DNA of 36,066 nt from NCBI RefSeq assembly GCF_022410535.1, contig NZ_JAKNBL010000031.1:1-36066 (forward strand). Direction: 5' to 3'. Source of the stretch: Pelotomaculum terephthalicicum JT (GTDB lineage Bacteria > Bacillota > Desulfotomaculia > Desulfotomaculales > Pelotomaculaceae). Below the pieces are notes generated by a model. The model did not search any database. It had not been told where the DNA came from and worked only from the letters and a program-made list of their open reading frames with translations. Of the stretch, positions 22,456-31,396 are shown one piece after another (positions within the stretch are counted from its first letter, which is position 1; each line of letters begins with the position of its first letter). The translations under genes and the position numbers were made by a program.

Positions 22456-24813
22456 ATGAACGAGCTGAACCGTTTTATCGCCAAGTCGGAAGAATTATAC
22501 GACCTGACCGGACGAAATATAAAGCCGGCCATAGCCGTCGTCGGTTCTTTCAACTCGGGCAAATCCACTTTGCTGAACAACCTGCTCGGGGAAGAAATTA
22601 GCCCGGTCGGGGCCGTTCCCACCACAAGCTGCCTTTTGTACTTTGACTACGGGGACTCTTTTTCAGCAAAATACACCGGCGCCAGGGACAAATGTGCATT
22701 TACCGACCGCCACGCGCTCGCTTCTTTTTTAGCAGACCGTCAGCCCCGGGGCGGCCGGGTAAATATTGAGATCCCCGCGTCTATTCTTAAAAAATGCCGC
22801 CTCATTGACACGCCCGGGATAGATTCTTTTTCTCATGATTCAATCCGCATGGTGGAGCAAGCCGCAAATGAATCCGCAAAAATAATTTATCTCTTTCACC
22901 AGCGTGGCATTGAAAACTTTAACCGTCTGTTTCTTAATAAGTTCGCGTCTGTCTGGAAGAATAAAAAATTAAATGACATATCTTTTTGGCTTAACTGTAA
23001 TCTGGGAAATTGCGACGGTACGTCCCTCGAAACAACAAGGGCGGCTTTGAGAAAAATTTTTTTCAGCCAGGTCAAGCTGAACGCGATAAACCTATTAGAC
23101 CGTGAGAACATGCAGGCCATGCGCCTCTATCTGGAAGCGGAATTGGCCAAATACTATTTTGACAACCTGGCTAAAAATCTTCAAAAGGTGGACGGTGAAA
23201 TTCCCGCGAGATTAAAAAGAATCGCGGGAATAACTGACGAGGCGCTCTTCCTGTCCGAATTCTGGGCTGTGCGGGAAACGGCGAAAAAGCTCTTCAACGC
23301 TTACCACGCTATGCATTCCATGCCGTTAATTGTCAGAGAAACCGAAGGGCTGTTATGCGCGATTAACTCTTCCAATTTGAACAAGACGGAAAACAAGGCC
23401 GGCGGACACCATTACCGGCCATACGCCGGAGGTTTTCAAGAAGGCAGGAAACTCATTCTGGCATTAATCAATTCCTTAATGCATGAAAAAAAGTTGGCGG
23501 GCTGGCTGGAGCGCCCTAAATTAAGCAAACTGGCCGCGAAAATTGAAGCGGAACGTTTCACGGTAGTGGCCGCCGGGGGCTTTTCCACAGGCAAGTCCAC
23601 ATTTTTCAACGCTTTGCTGAAAGAAGAAATATTGCCCACCGGCAATAGTCCGACAACTTTGTCAATTACCCGCATTTCGCACGGTAGAAATAAAACAGCC
23701 ACGGTGCGGCTGCCGCTGCAAATAACCCTGCCAATACATGAAAAGATCGGGGACCAAAGCCATCTTTGCGCCGACATACTGGACATACTGGAGAATTATT
23801 TGAAGAACAAGGCGCTTGGCCTGGCTTACCTGGAAGCATGCACGGAAGGTCGCTTCAAACAGGTAGACAGCCAGGAAATTACCTCATTAATCAACCAGGT
23901 CAGGGAATATTACGCCGCCGGCGCTTTTGCCGGGTCCGCCGGAAAACTGCCGGCGCCCGCCGTTTATAAACCGGTCCCGGTAAAAGGGCTCTTCCGCAAA
24001 AAGATACTTCAAAAAGTTCGTTTGACTTTCCAGCACGCGGGCGAGCCTGAGTTTGATCTGGCGAATCCGGCCGTTTTCAATGAATTCAAAGAATTAACCG
24101 GAGCGGAAAACGCTTTTCGGGTCGCCGGGATAGATATCCGCCACCCGTCCGAATACCTCAAACTGGCCGATTTTGTGGATACGCCGGGGCTTGATTCCAT
24201 TCAAAAGCATTATTTCGACGAAATATCCGACAACATCCGGCAATGCGACGCTTACCTCGTTTTTCTAAACGCCCGGCATATCTTGAACGATATGGATAAA
24301 AAAAATTTAGAAACGGTATTCTTGCCGCAAATACCCGCGAGCTTTAAGCAGCAGATGCCGGAAAAAGAATTCGAAAAAATTTACTTTGTAATTAATTTCG
24401 CCGACGCGCTTACCCCGCACCAGCAGGAAGCGGTAGCCAACTTTGTCCGGAAAACTCTCAGCGCGCCCGTGCAAAACTCCCAGGCCATACGGCATCCGAA
24501 AATATTCCTGATTTCCGCCCTGCGGGGTCTCGCTGGAAAAGACCATGGCATGGAAGTTTTGCTCAGAAACCTCGAAGAAGGAATCATGCGCTTCCGCGGC
24601 AGGGATTTCTACAGAAGCCTATTAAACGAACTCTACACTATGCTTGACGGTGTTTCTCAAAGAATCAACACTGAGTTGCTTACTATCGTTCAAACCGGTC
24701 ACAGGCCAGGCGCAAAGAAACAAAAGCTGAGGCAGGCACTGGAAGTACTGCGGGAGTTCCGCAGGGAGATAAAAAATATTAGAAACACCATATATAGCCT
24801 CGGGAGGTTGTAA
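22456..24813 (+). CDS. Tandem-GTPase bacterial dynamin-like protein
   Basis: A 785-residue protein with two dynamin-type GTPase domains. Domain 1 has a P-loop GSFNSGKST at 30-38, switch threonines VPTTS, and DTPG at about 118. Domain 2 has GGFSTGKST at about 374, SPTTLS, and DTPG at about 575, then NFAD. Helical stretches separate and follow them. Double-headed bacterial dynamins of this kind (as in Bacillus DynA) tether or remodel membranes; some have roles in membrane stress and phage tolerance. No membrane helix is evident. A GGGGGA site precedes the ATG. It leads a four-gene operon with three small helical proteins. Biological role here is inferred, not shown. Confidence 0.85.
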   Translation: MNELNRFIAKSEELYDLTGRNIKPAIAVVGSFNSGKSTLLNNLLGEEISPVGAVPTTSCLLYFDYGDSFSAKYTGARDKCAFTDRHALASFLADRQPRGGRVNIEIPASILKKCRLIDTPGIDSFSHDSIRMVEQAANESAKIIYLFHQRGIENFNRLFLNKFASVWKNKKLNDISFWLNCNLGNCDGTSLETTRAALRKIFFSQVKLNAINLLDRENMQAMRLYLEAELAKYYFDNLAKNLQKVDGEIPARLKRIAGITDEALFLSEFWAVRETAKKLFNAYHAMHSMPLIVRETEGLLCAINSSNLNKTENKAGGHHYRPYAGGFQEGRKLILALINSLMHEKKLAGWLERPKLSKLAAKIEAERFTVVAAGGFSTGKSTFFNALLKEEILPTGNSPTTLSITRISHGRNKTATVRLPLQITLPIHEKIGDQSHLCADILDILENYLKNKALGLAYLEACTEGRFKQVDSQEITSLINQVREYYAAGAFAGSAGKLPAPAVYKPVPVKGLFRKKILQKVRLTFQHAGEPEFDLANPAVFNEFKELTGAENAFRVAGIDIRHPSEYLKLADFVDTPGLDSIQKHYFDEISDNIRQCDAYLVFLNARHILNDMDKKNLETVFLPQIPASFKQQMPEKEFEKIYFVINFADALTPHQQEAVANFVRKTLSAPVQNSQAIRHPKIFLISALRGLAGKDHGMEVLLRNLEEGIMRFRGRDFYRSLLNELYTMLDGVSQRINTELLTIVQTGHRPGAKKQKLRQALEVLREFRREIKNIRNTIYSLGRL

Positions 24814-24815
24814 AA

Positions 24816-25013
24816 ATGGAAAATGCCAGATTACTGGACGAGCGGTTGCGCAAGATCATCAGTGAGGTAAGCGGGCGTACCGGTGGGGAAATTAAAAAAA
24901 ATTTGCTCCGCGAATTTGAGGCCGGCTTCAAAGCGGCTATGGACAGGCACAGCCACGAGGAAACTATGAGAATACTGGCGCTGTTAAAAAACGCCATTAA
25001 TAAATTTGATTAA
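24816..25013 (+). CDS. Small helical protein of the dynamin operon (65 aa)
   Basis: Starts 3 bases after the dynamin stop, with GGGAGG at 24802-24807 inside the dynamin 3' end, so it is surely co-transcribed and coupled. It is charged and predicted wholly helical (ENARLLDERLRKIISEVSGR at the start). No known domain. It could be a partner or regulator of the GTPase. Confidence 0.65.
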   Translation: MENARLLDERLRKIISEVSGRTGGEIKKNLLREFEAGFKAAMDRHSHEETMRILALLKNAINKFD

Positions 25014-25024
25014 GGAGGAGAAAC

Positions 25025-25327
25025 ATGGATTTAAAAATCGAGGGATTGAAGAGTGACAAAACAAGTGACGAGCTAATCGGGCAAATGTTAGCGGACATCT
25101 TCACAGGCTTTAAAACCAAAATGGTCCAGCCGGTACTGGAAGAAAACTACAAAATATCCAGTCAATTAAAGGAATTAATGACCCAAGAGCAATTGGAAAT
25201 GACTGAGTTGAAGGAAAAAATAGCGGAGTTGGACGCCCGGATCCAGCAAGTGCCGTTAGTCATTTTATCGTCTTTCAGGGACGCAATAAGCCTGGCAGGC
25301 AGGGAAACCCAAGATGACAGAGAATAA
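25025..25327 (+). CDS. Small coiled-coil protein of the dynamin operon (100 aa)
   Basis: Follows the 65-residue protein by 11 bases with an AGGAGGAG binding site, and overlaps the next gene by 14 bases. The middle is a heptad-rich coiled coil (TQEQLEMTELKEKIAELDAR). No membrane span and no recognised family. Its central stretch resembles the coiled coil of the 85-residue protein that follows, suggesting the two may pair. Confidence 0.65.
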   Translation: MDLKIEGLKSDKTSDELIGQMLADIFTGFKTKMVQPVLEENYKISSQLKELMTQEQLEMTELKEKIAELDARIQQVPLVILSSFRDAISLAGRETQDDRE

Positions 25328-25571
25328 TAAACAAGCCGCATTGATAGATTCCCTGGCCGATACTATTAAGACCAGAATAATCCTTCCCGCCGAGGAGAAC
25401 ACCTCTTTCTTGCATGGCGAGATTGAACGGGTAAATGAAAGGATTTCTTTTCTGGAAGAAACCTTGTCGGCGCTGACGTCCGCTTTAAGCAGGACAAAAC
25501 TGGCGGTATCGATATCTTTATTGGGTGTGGCTGTATTAGCCGTCATTCAGGTCATTATTTTTTTCAGATAA
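25314..25571 (+). CDS. Small tail-anchored coiled-coil protein of the dynamin operon (85 aa)
   Basis: An N-terminal helical, coiled-coil region (FLHGEIERVNERISFLEETL) is followed by a C-terminal hydrophobic helix (LAVSISLLGVAVLAVIQVII) ending in FFR. This is a tail-anchor arrangement. It could dock the dynamin and its coiled-coil partners on the membrane. The gene overlaps the previous one by 14 bases and closes the operon. No known family. Confidence 0.65.
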   Translation: MTENNKQAALIDSLADTIKTRIILPAEENTSFLHGEIERVNERISFLEETLSALTSALSRTKLAVSISLLGVAVLAVIQVIIFFR

Positions 25572-25602
25572 CTAATCGCGGCAGCCGCCGGCGCGGGGCA
25601 GC

Positions 25603-25911
25603 TCACTCTTCTCCCGGTCTTCTGCGTCTCCTGATCACTACAGAGACAAAAAACGTGGCCCCGGAAATAACCAGCACTTTGAGGATGAAACCGATTGTTT
25701 CGTTTCTAAACACAACTTTTTCTTTTCTCAGCTCTACCTGTGGATCCATTTTCAAATCAAAAAAATTGCCCTTGTCAACTTGAAGCGCCAAGTTATCAAG
25801 CTTAACCATCTTCTCTTCGTGCCTGCTTATATTGGTCATATAACTTACCACCTGAATGCAGAGAAAAGCCAGGGCAAACAATATCAACAGCAAACGGGAA
25901 TAACTGTTCAT
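25603..25911 (-). CDS. Small two-span membrane protein
   Basis: A 102-residue protein with an N-terminal membrane helix (about 6-26), a charged middle of some 45 residues, a second membrane helix (about 74-93) and an Arg-rich tail (RRRRRPGEE). GGAGATG precedes the ATG at 25911. It converges on the dynamin operon. The layout suggests the middle faces outward with both ends in the cytoplasm. Function unknown. Confidence 0.6.
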   Translation of the reverse strand: MNSYSRLLLILFALAFLCIQVVSYMTNISRHEEKMVKLDNLALQVDKGNFFDLKMDPQVELRKEKVVFRNETIGFILKVLVISGATFFVSVVIRRRRRPGEE

Positions 25912-26078
25912 GCGGCATCTCCTTTTCTTTATTATCTGAGGCCTTCTTGATTTTTACCCGGGCGGCTTCACAAGCCAGGGCGTAGAAAGCGCTCTCGCAT
26001 GTAGACCACGGGTAATTCCTTCCACCGGTAATGTATGATGACCTGCAGGATTGAGGAAAGACACCCGCACGCGGCAGG

Positions 26079-26303
26079 TCATCCATTACTGTCGCCGCGT
26101 AACCAAGGATGCCCCACGGCAAAGGGTCTCCCCCCGACAACTCCGGCCGCTTCAGCAAAAGAGTAAGCCCAATGTTTTTGCTCGACATCCTGGAAAGTCG
26201 GTTCCAGGTTGTTTTTTACCGGAGCTAACCCGCTGGCGGCAACAATAAAAAATATTTCCTTTTTCCGCAAGATTCGTCCGCTGATTGAATATTTTATAAC
26301 CAA
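26079..26303 (-). pseudogene. Possible S-layer-homology remnant in an otherwise empty gap
   Basis: The stretch 25912-26436 has no confident gene. On the minus strand one frame reads PTFQDVEQKHWAYSFAEA then AGVVGGRPFAVG. This follows the SLH pattern (F-DV---HWA---I--A---G-V-G). It is preceded by a short hydrophobic run and soon loses coherence. I read it as a degraded piece of a surface protein, with low certainty. Confidence 0.3.
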
Positions 26304-26436
26304 TACTATTACTTTACGAAGTCATCATATTTCTATTCAGCAATAATGTTAAAATCCCTTTCAAAGTGTTAAAAAAAGCAATGTTACTAATTTTAGGTAT
26401 AAGAATGCCGGCAGCGGCAGTGAAAGGAGTGCCCCT

Positions 26437-27462
26437 ATGCAACACATCGTAAATCATCTGAACGCCCAGTTCAACTGGCTGAAAAGCTGTCAGATTCTTA
26501 ATCCGGGCAGCGACGCCGACGGCGCCATCAAGAAGTACCCCGATCAAGGCTGGGTTATGCCGTACTTTTCCAATTTCGCGGCTATGGCCATGTTGGAAGA
26601 CCCTTCCTCCCATCCCCTCGTCGAGCGTTATTTGCATTGGTACTTGCGCCACCTTGAAAAAAACGGAACTATGCTGGATTACCATTATGACGATAATTTA
26701 AACAGCAAAACTACCTGGCCGGATTCGGAAGATTCATACGCCGGGACCTACCTGTCTCTTGTCTGCGCCTATCACTACAGAACCGGGCAAACGGGATGGC
26801 TCAGGCAAAATCTGCCTTTATTAAAAAAAGTGGCCGGGGTCATTATTAACCTGATGGATCGGGATGGGCTCACCTTTGCCCTGGCTGGCTACCGGGTAAA
26901 ATATCTGATGGACAACTGTGAAACTTACCGGGGGCTGAAAGATTTCGCAGATCTCCTTTATTATTTGGGTGATCAGGACAGCGGGCGCTACCGGGCTAAA
27001 GCCGATGCCATCGCCTCGGGTATAGAAAGATCTCTCTGGAATTCGTCCGGCAGGTGTTACCATGCCAGCAAAATCGGCCTATTTAAAAATAAGGTTGATT
27101 TAAAGAAATTCTACCCCGACGCCGCCTGCCAGATATTTCCGGTGGTATACGGGCTAATCAAGCCGGACTCAGAGCGCGCCGTCCACCTTTATAAAACTTT
27201 TAACAACAACCAACCGGACTGGGTCAATATCAAGCCTCCGGACTTCCCGTGGATGATCCTTGGCTACTACACCTGCCTGCACGGCGATCACGAGCGCGCA
27301 CTCGAGAAAGTCCTGCAGGGCGTTGAATCTTATATTGAACCAAAATCGGGGTACTGGTATTGCGGCGAGTCGGCTTTTTTCATTATGACCTGCGCAAAGC
27401 TAATTCAGCTCAGAGGAACCGGCTTTCACGCACAAACCGTCTTCCGGCCGGGTCCTTTATAA
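26437..27462 (+). CDS. Alpha/alpha-barrel glycosidase-like protein
   Basis: A 341-residue protein without signal peptide, rich in aromatic and acidic residues. It has the repeated helix pairs of six-hairpin glycosidases (YLHWYLRHLEKNGTMLDYHY, DSEDSYAGTYLSLVCAYHY, YWYCGESAFFIMTCAKL). Acidic pairs such as DSEDS and the GES stretch could be catalytic. The AAAGGAG site fits the ATG at 26437. It sits 46 bases ahead of a GH15 enzyme in the same direction, so the two may act on the same glucan. I cannot assign a CAZy family. Confidence 0.65.
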   Translation: MQHIVNHLNAQFNWLKSCQILNPGSDADGAIKKYPDQGWVMPYFSNFAAMAMLEDPSSHPLVERYLHWYLRHLEKNGTMLDYHYDDNLNSKTTWPDSEDSYAGTYLSLVCAYHYRTGQTGWLRQNLPLLKKVAGVIINLMDRDGLTFALAGYRVKYLMDNCETYRGLKDFADLLYYLGDQDSGRYRAKADAIASGIERSLWNSSGRCYHASKIGLFKNKVDLKKFYPDAACQIFPVVYGLIKPDSERAVHLYKTFNNNQPDWVNIKPPDFPWMILGYYTCLHGDHERALEKVLQGVESYIEPKSGYWYCGESAFFIMTCAKLIQLRGTGFHAQTVFRPGPL

Positions 27463-27508
27463 TAATAAGCTTCACTAACAGGCATAATATAAAAACTACA
27501 ATATTTAT

Positions 27509-29521
27509 ATGGCGGTGAAAAAAATATCCAGTCTAAAGACCCAGCCGGAAATGCCTGAAGCAATCGTCGGAAACTCCAAAATGCTGGCGTCTCTAAGAGA
27601 AAACGGTGAGATATTCAGACTTTTCTGGCCTCAAATTGACTATGGCCAACACCTGGGACACTTTTGGCCGGGGATTAAATTGTTTTTACCGGAGGGACAA
27701 AGTTTTACCAAATGGTTTCATTTAAATATATGGCAGTCGTCTCAACGCTACCTGGAAAACACCAATATATTAGAAACCGAAATGTGCAGCCGGACGCATT
27801 ATTTTAAAGTTGTCCAGCAGGACTTCGTTCTCCCCGACAGGGACATCCTGGTGCGGCACTACACCCTGACAAACCACGGGGAAAGAGAAGAAAAACTGAC
27901 TTTTCTGGTTTATTGCGCTTTTGATCTTGATGAGTCGACTCATTACGACGGCGCCTACCTTGATTTTTGCAATCATTCTCTCATCTTCTTCCGGAGAAAT
28001 ATATACCTGGCCGTCGCCGGGTCCGGCTACCCCCTGAGCGGTTATCAGTGCGGCAGGCGCTGCACGCATTCCGATCCTTTCCAGAATGCTTCAAGAGGGG
28101 CGCTGCGAGGAGGCAGCGACAATATCCGGCAAAGCGCCGCCAGCTTGGATTGGGATATGGGTGATCTGCCGCCGGGCGAGTCAAAAAATTTTACACTATA
28201 CCTGGCCGCGGGCGCCGACAGGGACAAAGTGATCACATTGCTCGCCGGGGCCGCCTCGCAGGATGGTCTTGAACTGCTTGAGCAAACAAAGCAATACTGG
28301 CGCGGCTGGCTCAGGAAGGGAACGCGGGCGGCCGGTGAAAACGCGGGCAGTGAAGCAGCCTATGGCAGATCTCTTCTGGCAATGAAGCTGATGTCAAATA
28401 AGGAAACCGGCGCTTCAATCGCCGCGCCGGAATTTGATCCATATTATTTGCTGTGCGGCGGGTACGGCTACTGCTGGCCGCGTGATTCCGTATTCATCGC
28501 GGCGGCTTTTGACGAGGCCGGTTATCATGATATCGCGGCGCATTTTTACAAATTTGCCGGCGCGGTGCAGGAAAAAGCAGGAGACTGGCAGCAGAGGTAT
28601 TTTACCGACGGCTTAGCCGCCCCCACCTGGGGAAAGCAAATAGACCAGGCCGGCTCTGTATTGTGGGGTTACGGACACCACTACAGTCTTACCCGGGATA
28701 ATCATTTCCTGGAACAGACCTGGTCCTCCCTGGCGGCGGGCGCCGATTATCTCGCGGAAAACCTGGAGGCCAACGGTCTGCCGTCCCCCAGTTTCGACCT
28801 CTGGGAAGACGAACACAGCCAGGGCACTTACTCCGCGGCGGCGGTATACGGAGGCCTGAAGGCGGCAAGTGAAATCGCCATAATTAAAGGAGAGCGGGAG
28901 ACAGCGCGGCGTTGGCACATGGCCGCTGCAGCAGTAAAAGAAGGAATATTGAAGCACCAGTGGTCGGATAGACATCATAGTTTCATACGCGGCATCAACA
29001 GGAGGGTTTGCCAGGATAGCTACCATCACGCGGCTCATGAAGGCAAATTCAGCTATACGCAAACCGATCCGGCGGGTCTCTACCCGACATATTGGGTAGG
29101 CGAGGATGAACGGCTGGACGCGGCCCTGCTGGGCCTGGCTTTTCCATTCGGCGTGCTGGACGCGAAAGACGAAAAAATGCAGGCCACTGTCAGAGCTATT
29201 GAAGAACGGCTCTGGAATCGCGATGTCGGCGGCCTGCGCCGTTATGAGGGCGACAGCTACAGAGGCGGCAATCCCTGGCTGGTCACCACCTTCTGGCTCG
29301 CTATTTATTACTGTATGCGCGGCGACCGCCACCGGGCTAAAACATTGTACCGCTGGTGCCTGGAACAGGCAAACCGCCACCTGCTCCTGCCGGAACAGGC
29401 CGACAAAAACCGCGGCGGCCCGGCCTGGGTGATGCCCCTGAACTGGTCGCACGCGATGCTCGTACTGGCCCGGCTCGCCCTGGAGGACAGGCTGAGCATA
29501 ATATCTATCGCCAAAACATAA
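27509..29521 (+). CDS. Glycoside hydrolase family 15 (glucoamylase-like)
   Basis: A 670-residue protein with an N-terminal beta-sandwich (about 1-270) and a C-terminal (alpha/alpha)6 barrel. GH15 landmarks: YCWPRDSVFIAAAFDEAGY, SFDLWEDEHSQGTYSAAAV (general acid Glu region), then LLLPEQADKNRGG with the probable base Glu, and PLNWSHAMLVLARLAL. It would release glucose or a small sugar from the ends of an alpha-glucan or related oligosaccharide. No export signal, so a cytoplasmic role such as storage glucan or trehalose-type turnover is likely. The ATG at 27509 lacks a clear binding site; a start near codon 15 is possible. Confidence 0.82.
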   Translation: MAVKKISSLKTQPEMPEAIVGNSKMLASLRENGEIFRLFWPQIDYGQHLGHFWPGIKLFLPEGQSFTKWFHLNIWQSSQRYLENTNILETEMCSRTHYFKVVQQDFVLPDRDILVRHYTLTNHGEREEKLTFLVYCAFDLDESTHYDGAYLDFCNHSLIFFRRNIYLAVAGSGYPLSGYQCGRRCTHSDPFQNASRGALRGGSDNIRQSAASLDWDMGDLPPGESKNFTLYLAAGADRDKVITLLAGAASQDGLELLEQTKQYWRGWLRKGTRAAGENAGSEAAYGRSLLAMKLMSNKETGASIAAPEFDPYYLLCGGYGYCWPRDSVFIAAAFDEAGYHDIAAHFYKFAGAVQEKAGDWQQRYFTDGLAAPTWGKQIDQAGSVLWGYGHHYSLTRDNHFLEQTWSSLAAGADYLAENLEANGLPSPSFDLWEDEHSQGTYSAAAVYGGLKAASEIAIIKGERETARRWHMAAAAVKEGILKHQWSDRHHSFIRGINRRVCQDSYHHAAHEGKFSYTQTDPAGLYPTYWVGEDERLDAALLGLAFPFGVLDAKDEKMQATVRAIEERLWNRDVGGLRRYEGDSYRGGNPWLVTTFWLAIYYCMRGDRHRAKTLYRWCLEQANRHLLLPEQADKNRGGPAWVMPLNWSHAMLVLARLALEDRLSIISIAKT

Positions 29522-29543
29522 CACCTGCCCTCGCGCAATGCGC

Positions 29544-29577
29544 CGGTCACGGGTTCAAATCCTCACTATCAGCTCCA
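29544..29577 (+). other. tRNA 3'-end-like remnant, possible old attachment site
   Basis: CGGTCACGGGTTCAAATCC followed by ...AGCTCCA looks like the T-arm, acceptor strand and encoded CCA of a tRNA gene. The T-stem is imperfect, the spacing is one base too long, and no 5' half exists because the DNA upstream codes for the GH15 tail. Such tRNA tails are left by integration of islands into tRNA genes. A chance match is not excluded. Confidence 0.35.
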
Positions 29578-29587
29578 GGAAAATCAA

Positions 29588-29615
29588 GGCCTCCGGGGTG
29601 TTTAAGCCGGAGGCC
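29588..29615 (+). terminator. Terminator hairpin after the GH15 gene
   Basis: GGCCTCCGG (29588-29596) pairs perfectly with CCGGAGGCC (29607-29615) around a 10-base loop. It lies 66 bases after the GH15 stop. The T-run is short (GTTTG), so it may be moderate in strength. It also stands between convergent genes. Confidence 0.6.
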
Positions 29616-29644
29616 GTTTGACGCTGCCAAACGGGAATGCCCCT

Positions 29645-31166
29645 TTAATTGCTCCCCGTTACTTCTTCCCCGTGAAGCTCCCACGGCGTATCGCTGTAAT
29701 ATTCAAGGCCGTCGAAGCTCTTCCCGTCGTTCGACATGGTCACGACAAAGCGGTATCCCTCAGTGTCTGAATAAAACTGGCCTTCCAGCACGTTCCCGGT
29801 CACCGTACCGCTGACCATCCAGGAGCCCTGGTCATAGGTGCCGCTGACCTGGCTGCCGCTCTGGGTGAGTTCCATTAAACAGCCGTTGTTGAGCAGCCAG
29901 GTGCCCGAGAAGTCCGCCACCTGGTCGCCATCTCCCTCACCGTAGGTAATGGTGATCCGCTTGTCGGTCCCGTCCCACGCCACCTGCGCCCCCAGGTTCT
30001 CAATCACGAAGCGCAGGGGCAGCATGGTGCGGCCTGTTTCCGAAACAAACGGCACAACCTCCAGGATCTTTTTCTGGCCGTTGATTTTGGCCTCTTCATT
30101 CCCAATCCACAGCTCCACCGAAGTGCCCTGGCAGCTGATGGTCACCTTATTCTCGGCCGCCGTCCACGGTCATCAACGGATTGTCCACCTGCAGGACTAT
30201 GCTGGAGGCTCCGGCGGTACCGGTTCCCAGCGCCTTGATCTGGTCACTGTCGAGCGCGTAATTGTAAATGCGCAGGTCGTCCATTTTGCCTTGGAAATAA
30301 CTGCTCGCTCCGCTCTGGATTATCCCGCCTATCAGCACATTGCTGTCGGATGTAACATAATTGTCTTCAGGCACCTGCGCGGTCCCCAGCGGCACACCGT
30401 CAACGTACAGGTTGATTTTGCCGCCGTCGTTGGTAAAGGCCGCGTGGACCCATTTGTTGACCGCGTCCTGCCCCTCGACCTCAACCGACGCTTCCGTGTA
30501 GTGACTGTTGTCATAATCGTAAGACATCCACATCTGCAGGGTAGAATCACTGGCGCTTATATCAGAATCATAATCATAGGCGTTGGCGAAATACGTGCTA
30601 TCCATACCGTTATCAGCCAATTTTGATATGATCGTGCTGTCGGAACCGGGCGCGATCCGGATCCAGGCAGAGATGGTATAGGGCCCGGTGAGGTCCAGTT
30701 CAGAGTTGTCGGCTACCTGCAAAAACCCTCCCTTGAACTGGGCGCATTGACCAAATACTCCATCGGCAAATCCCACGTCTCCATTTAGCTTGCCGTCGTT
30801 GCCGTTGCCCGAGGAGTCCCTGAAGTCACCGTCAAACTTGTAGTGGGCGATCAGCCCTTTTTCCGGTGGCGTGCCGGTTACCGGTTTTTGTGTGATGCCG
30901 CCGGAGGTGATTGTTATACTCTGGGTGGCTCCGTCCCACTGCACCTGGGAACCAAGGCTCTCGGTGACAAAGCGCAGCGGCAGCATGGTGCGGCCTGTTG
31001 CCGAGACAAACGGGGCCACGTCCAGGGCCTTCTCCTGCCCGTTGACCCGGGCTGTGTTCTGCCCTATCCACAGGTCGATGCTGGTTCCCTGGTAACCTAT
31101 CGTGACCTTACTCTCGGAAGCAGTCCATCCCATGGTCCCGCCCATGGCCTCCACGATGGCCCGGAT
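29645..31166 (-). pseudogene. Surface protein with stalk (copper-amine-oxidase N-like) and LamG domains, disrupted
   Basis: Read leftward from about 31166: the tail of a stalk domain (RAIVEAMGGTMGWTASESKV, then PFVSATGRTMLPLRFVTE), a LamG/concanavalin-like domain (YKFDGDFRDSSGNGNDGKLN to FQGKMDDLRIYNYALDSDQI), and a second stalk domain opening IVLQVDNPLMTVDG. That domain breaks at about 30150-30165, and its second half continues in another frame (WTAAENKVTISCQGTSVELW, then a small beta domain ending VTGSN). The N-terminus with its signal peptide is missing; the only ATG, at 31154, is internal to a stalk domain. The original gene was probably one secreted or wall-bound protein of two stalk repeats around LamG. 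Confidence 0.75.
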
Positions 31167-31356
31167 ATTTAATGCCGAACAGATCTACCGGCTGGTATGG
31201 AATGAGAGTAGTCCTGTTGACTTAAGAATGGTTCCGGTGCATATCAGTAACCTGCGTAAAAGATCGAACCGGATCCTTCCCGCCCCCGATATATCCTGAC
31301 AGTTAAGGGATTGGGCTAAATTCAATGGGGCGCCCGACCAGGGCTCAGTTGATTCC
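31167..31356 (+). pseudogene. C-terminal remnant of an OmpR/PhoB-type response regulator
   Basis: IFNAEQIYRLVWNESSPVDL followed by RMVPVHISNLRKR is the recognition-helix half of an OmpR-family winged helix (usual pattern: EQIYELVW...V-VHIS-LR-K). After a frame change near 31275-31290 the sequence reads YILTVKGLG and then stops where YKF is expected. The whole receiver domain and the first half of the DNA-binding domain are gone. The broken histidine kinase just downstream would have been its partner. Confidence 0.75.
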
Positions 31357-31396
31357 GGGCCGACAGGATAACAAACATTGACCAGAAGAAGGAAGT

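Noticed and set aside
25802..26188. A 128-codon minus-strand frame
   Set aside because: It overlaps the start of the small membrane protein gene in another frame and has no binding site or family signal.
28613..29524. A 303-codon minus-strand frame opposite the GH15 gene
   Set aside because: It lies fully antisense to conserved GH15 motifs and resembles no known protein.
29520..29580. A functional tRNA gene, including tRNA-Sec because of the one-base-longer T-arm plus acceptor
   Set aside because: There is no 5' half, D-arm or anticodon arm, and the T-stem is mispaired.
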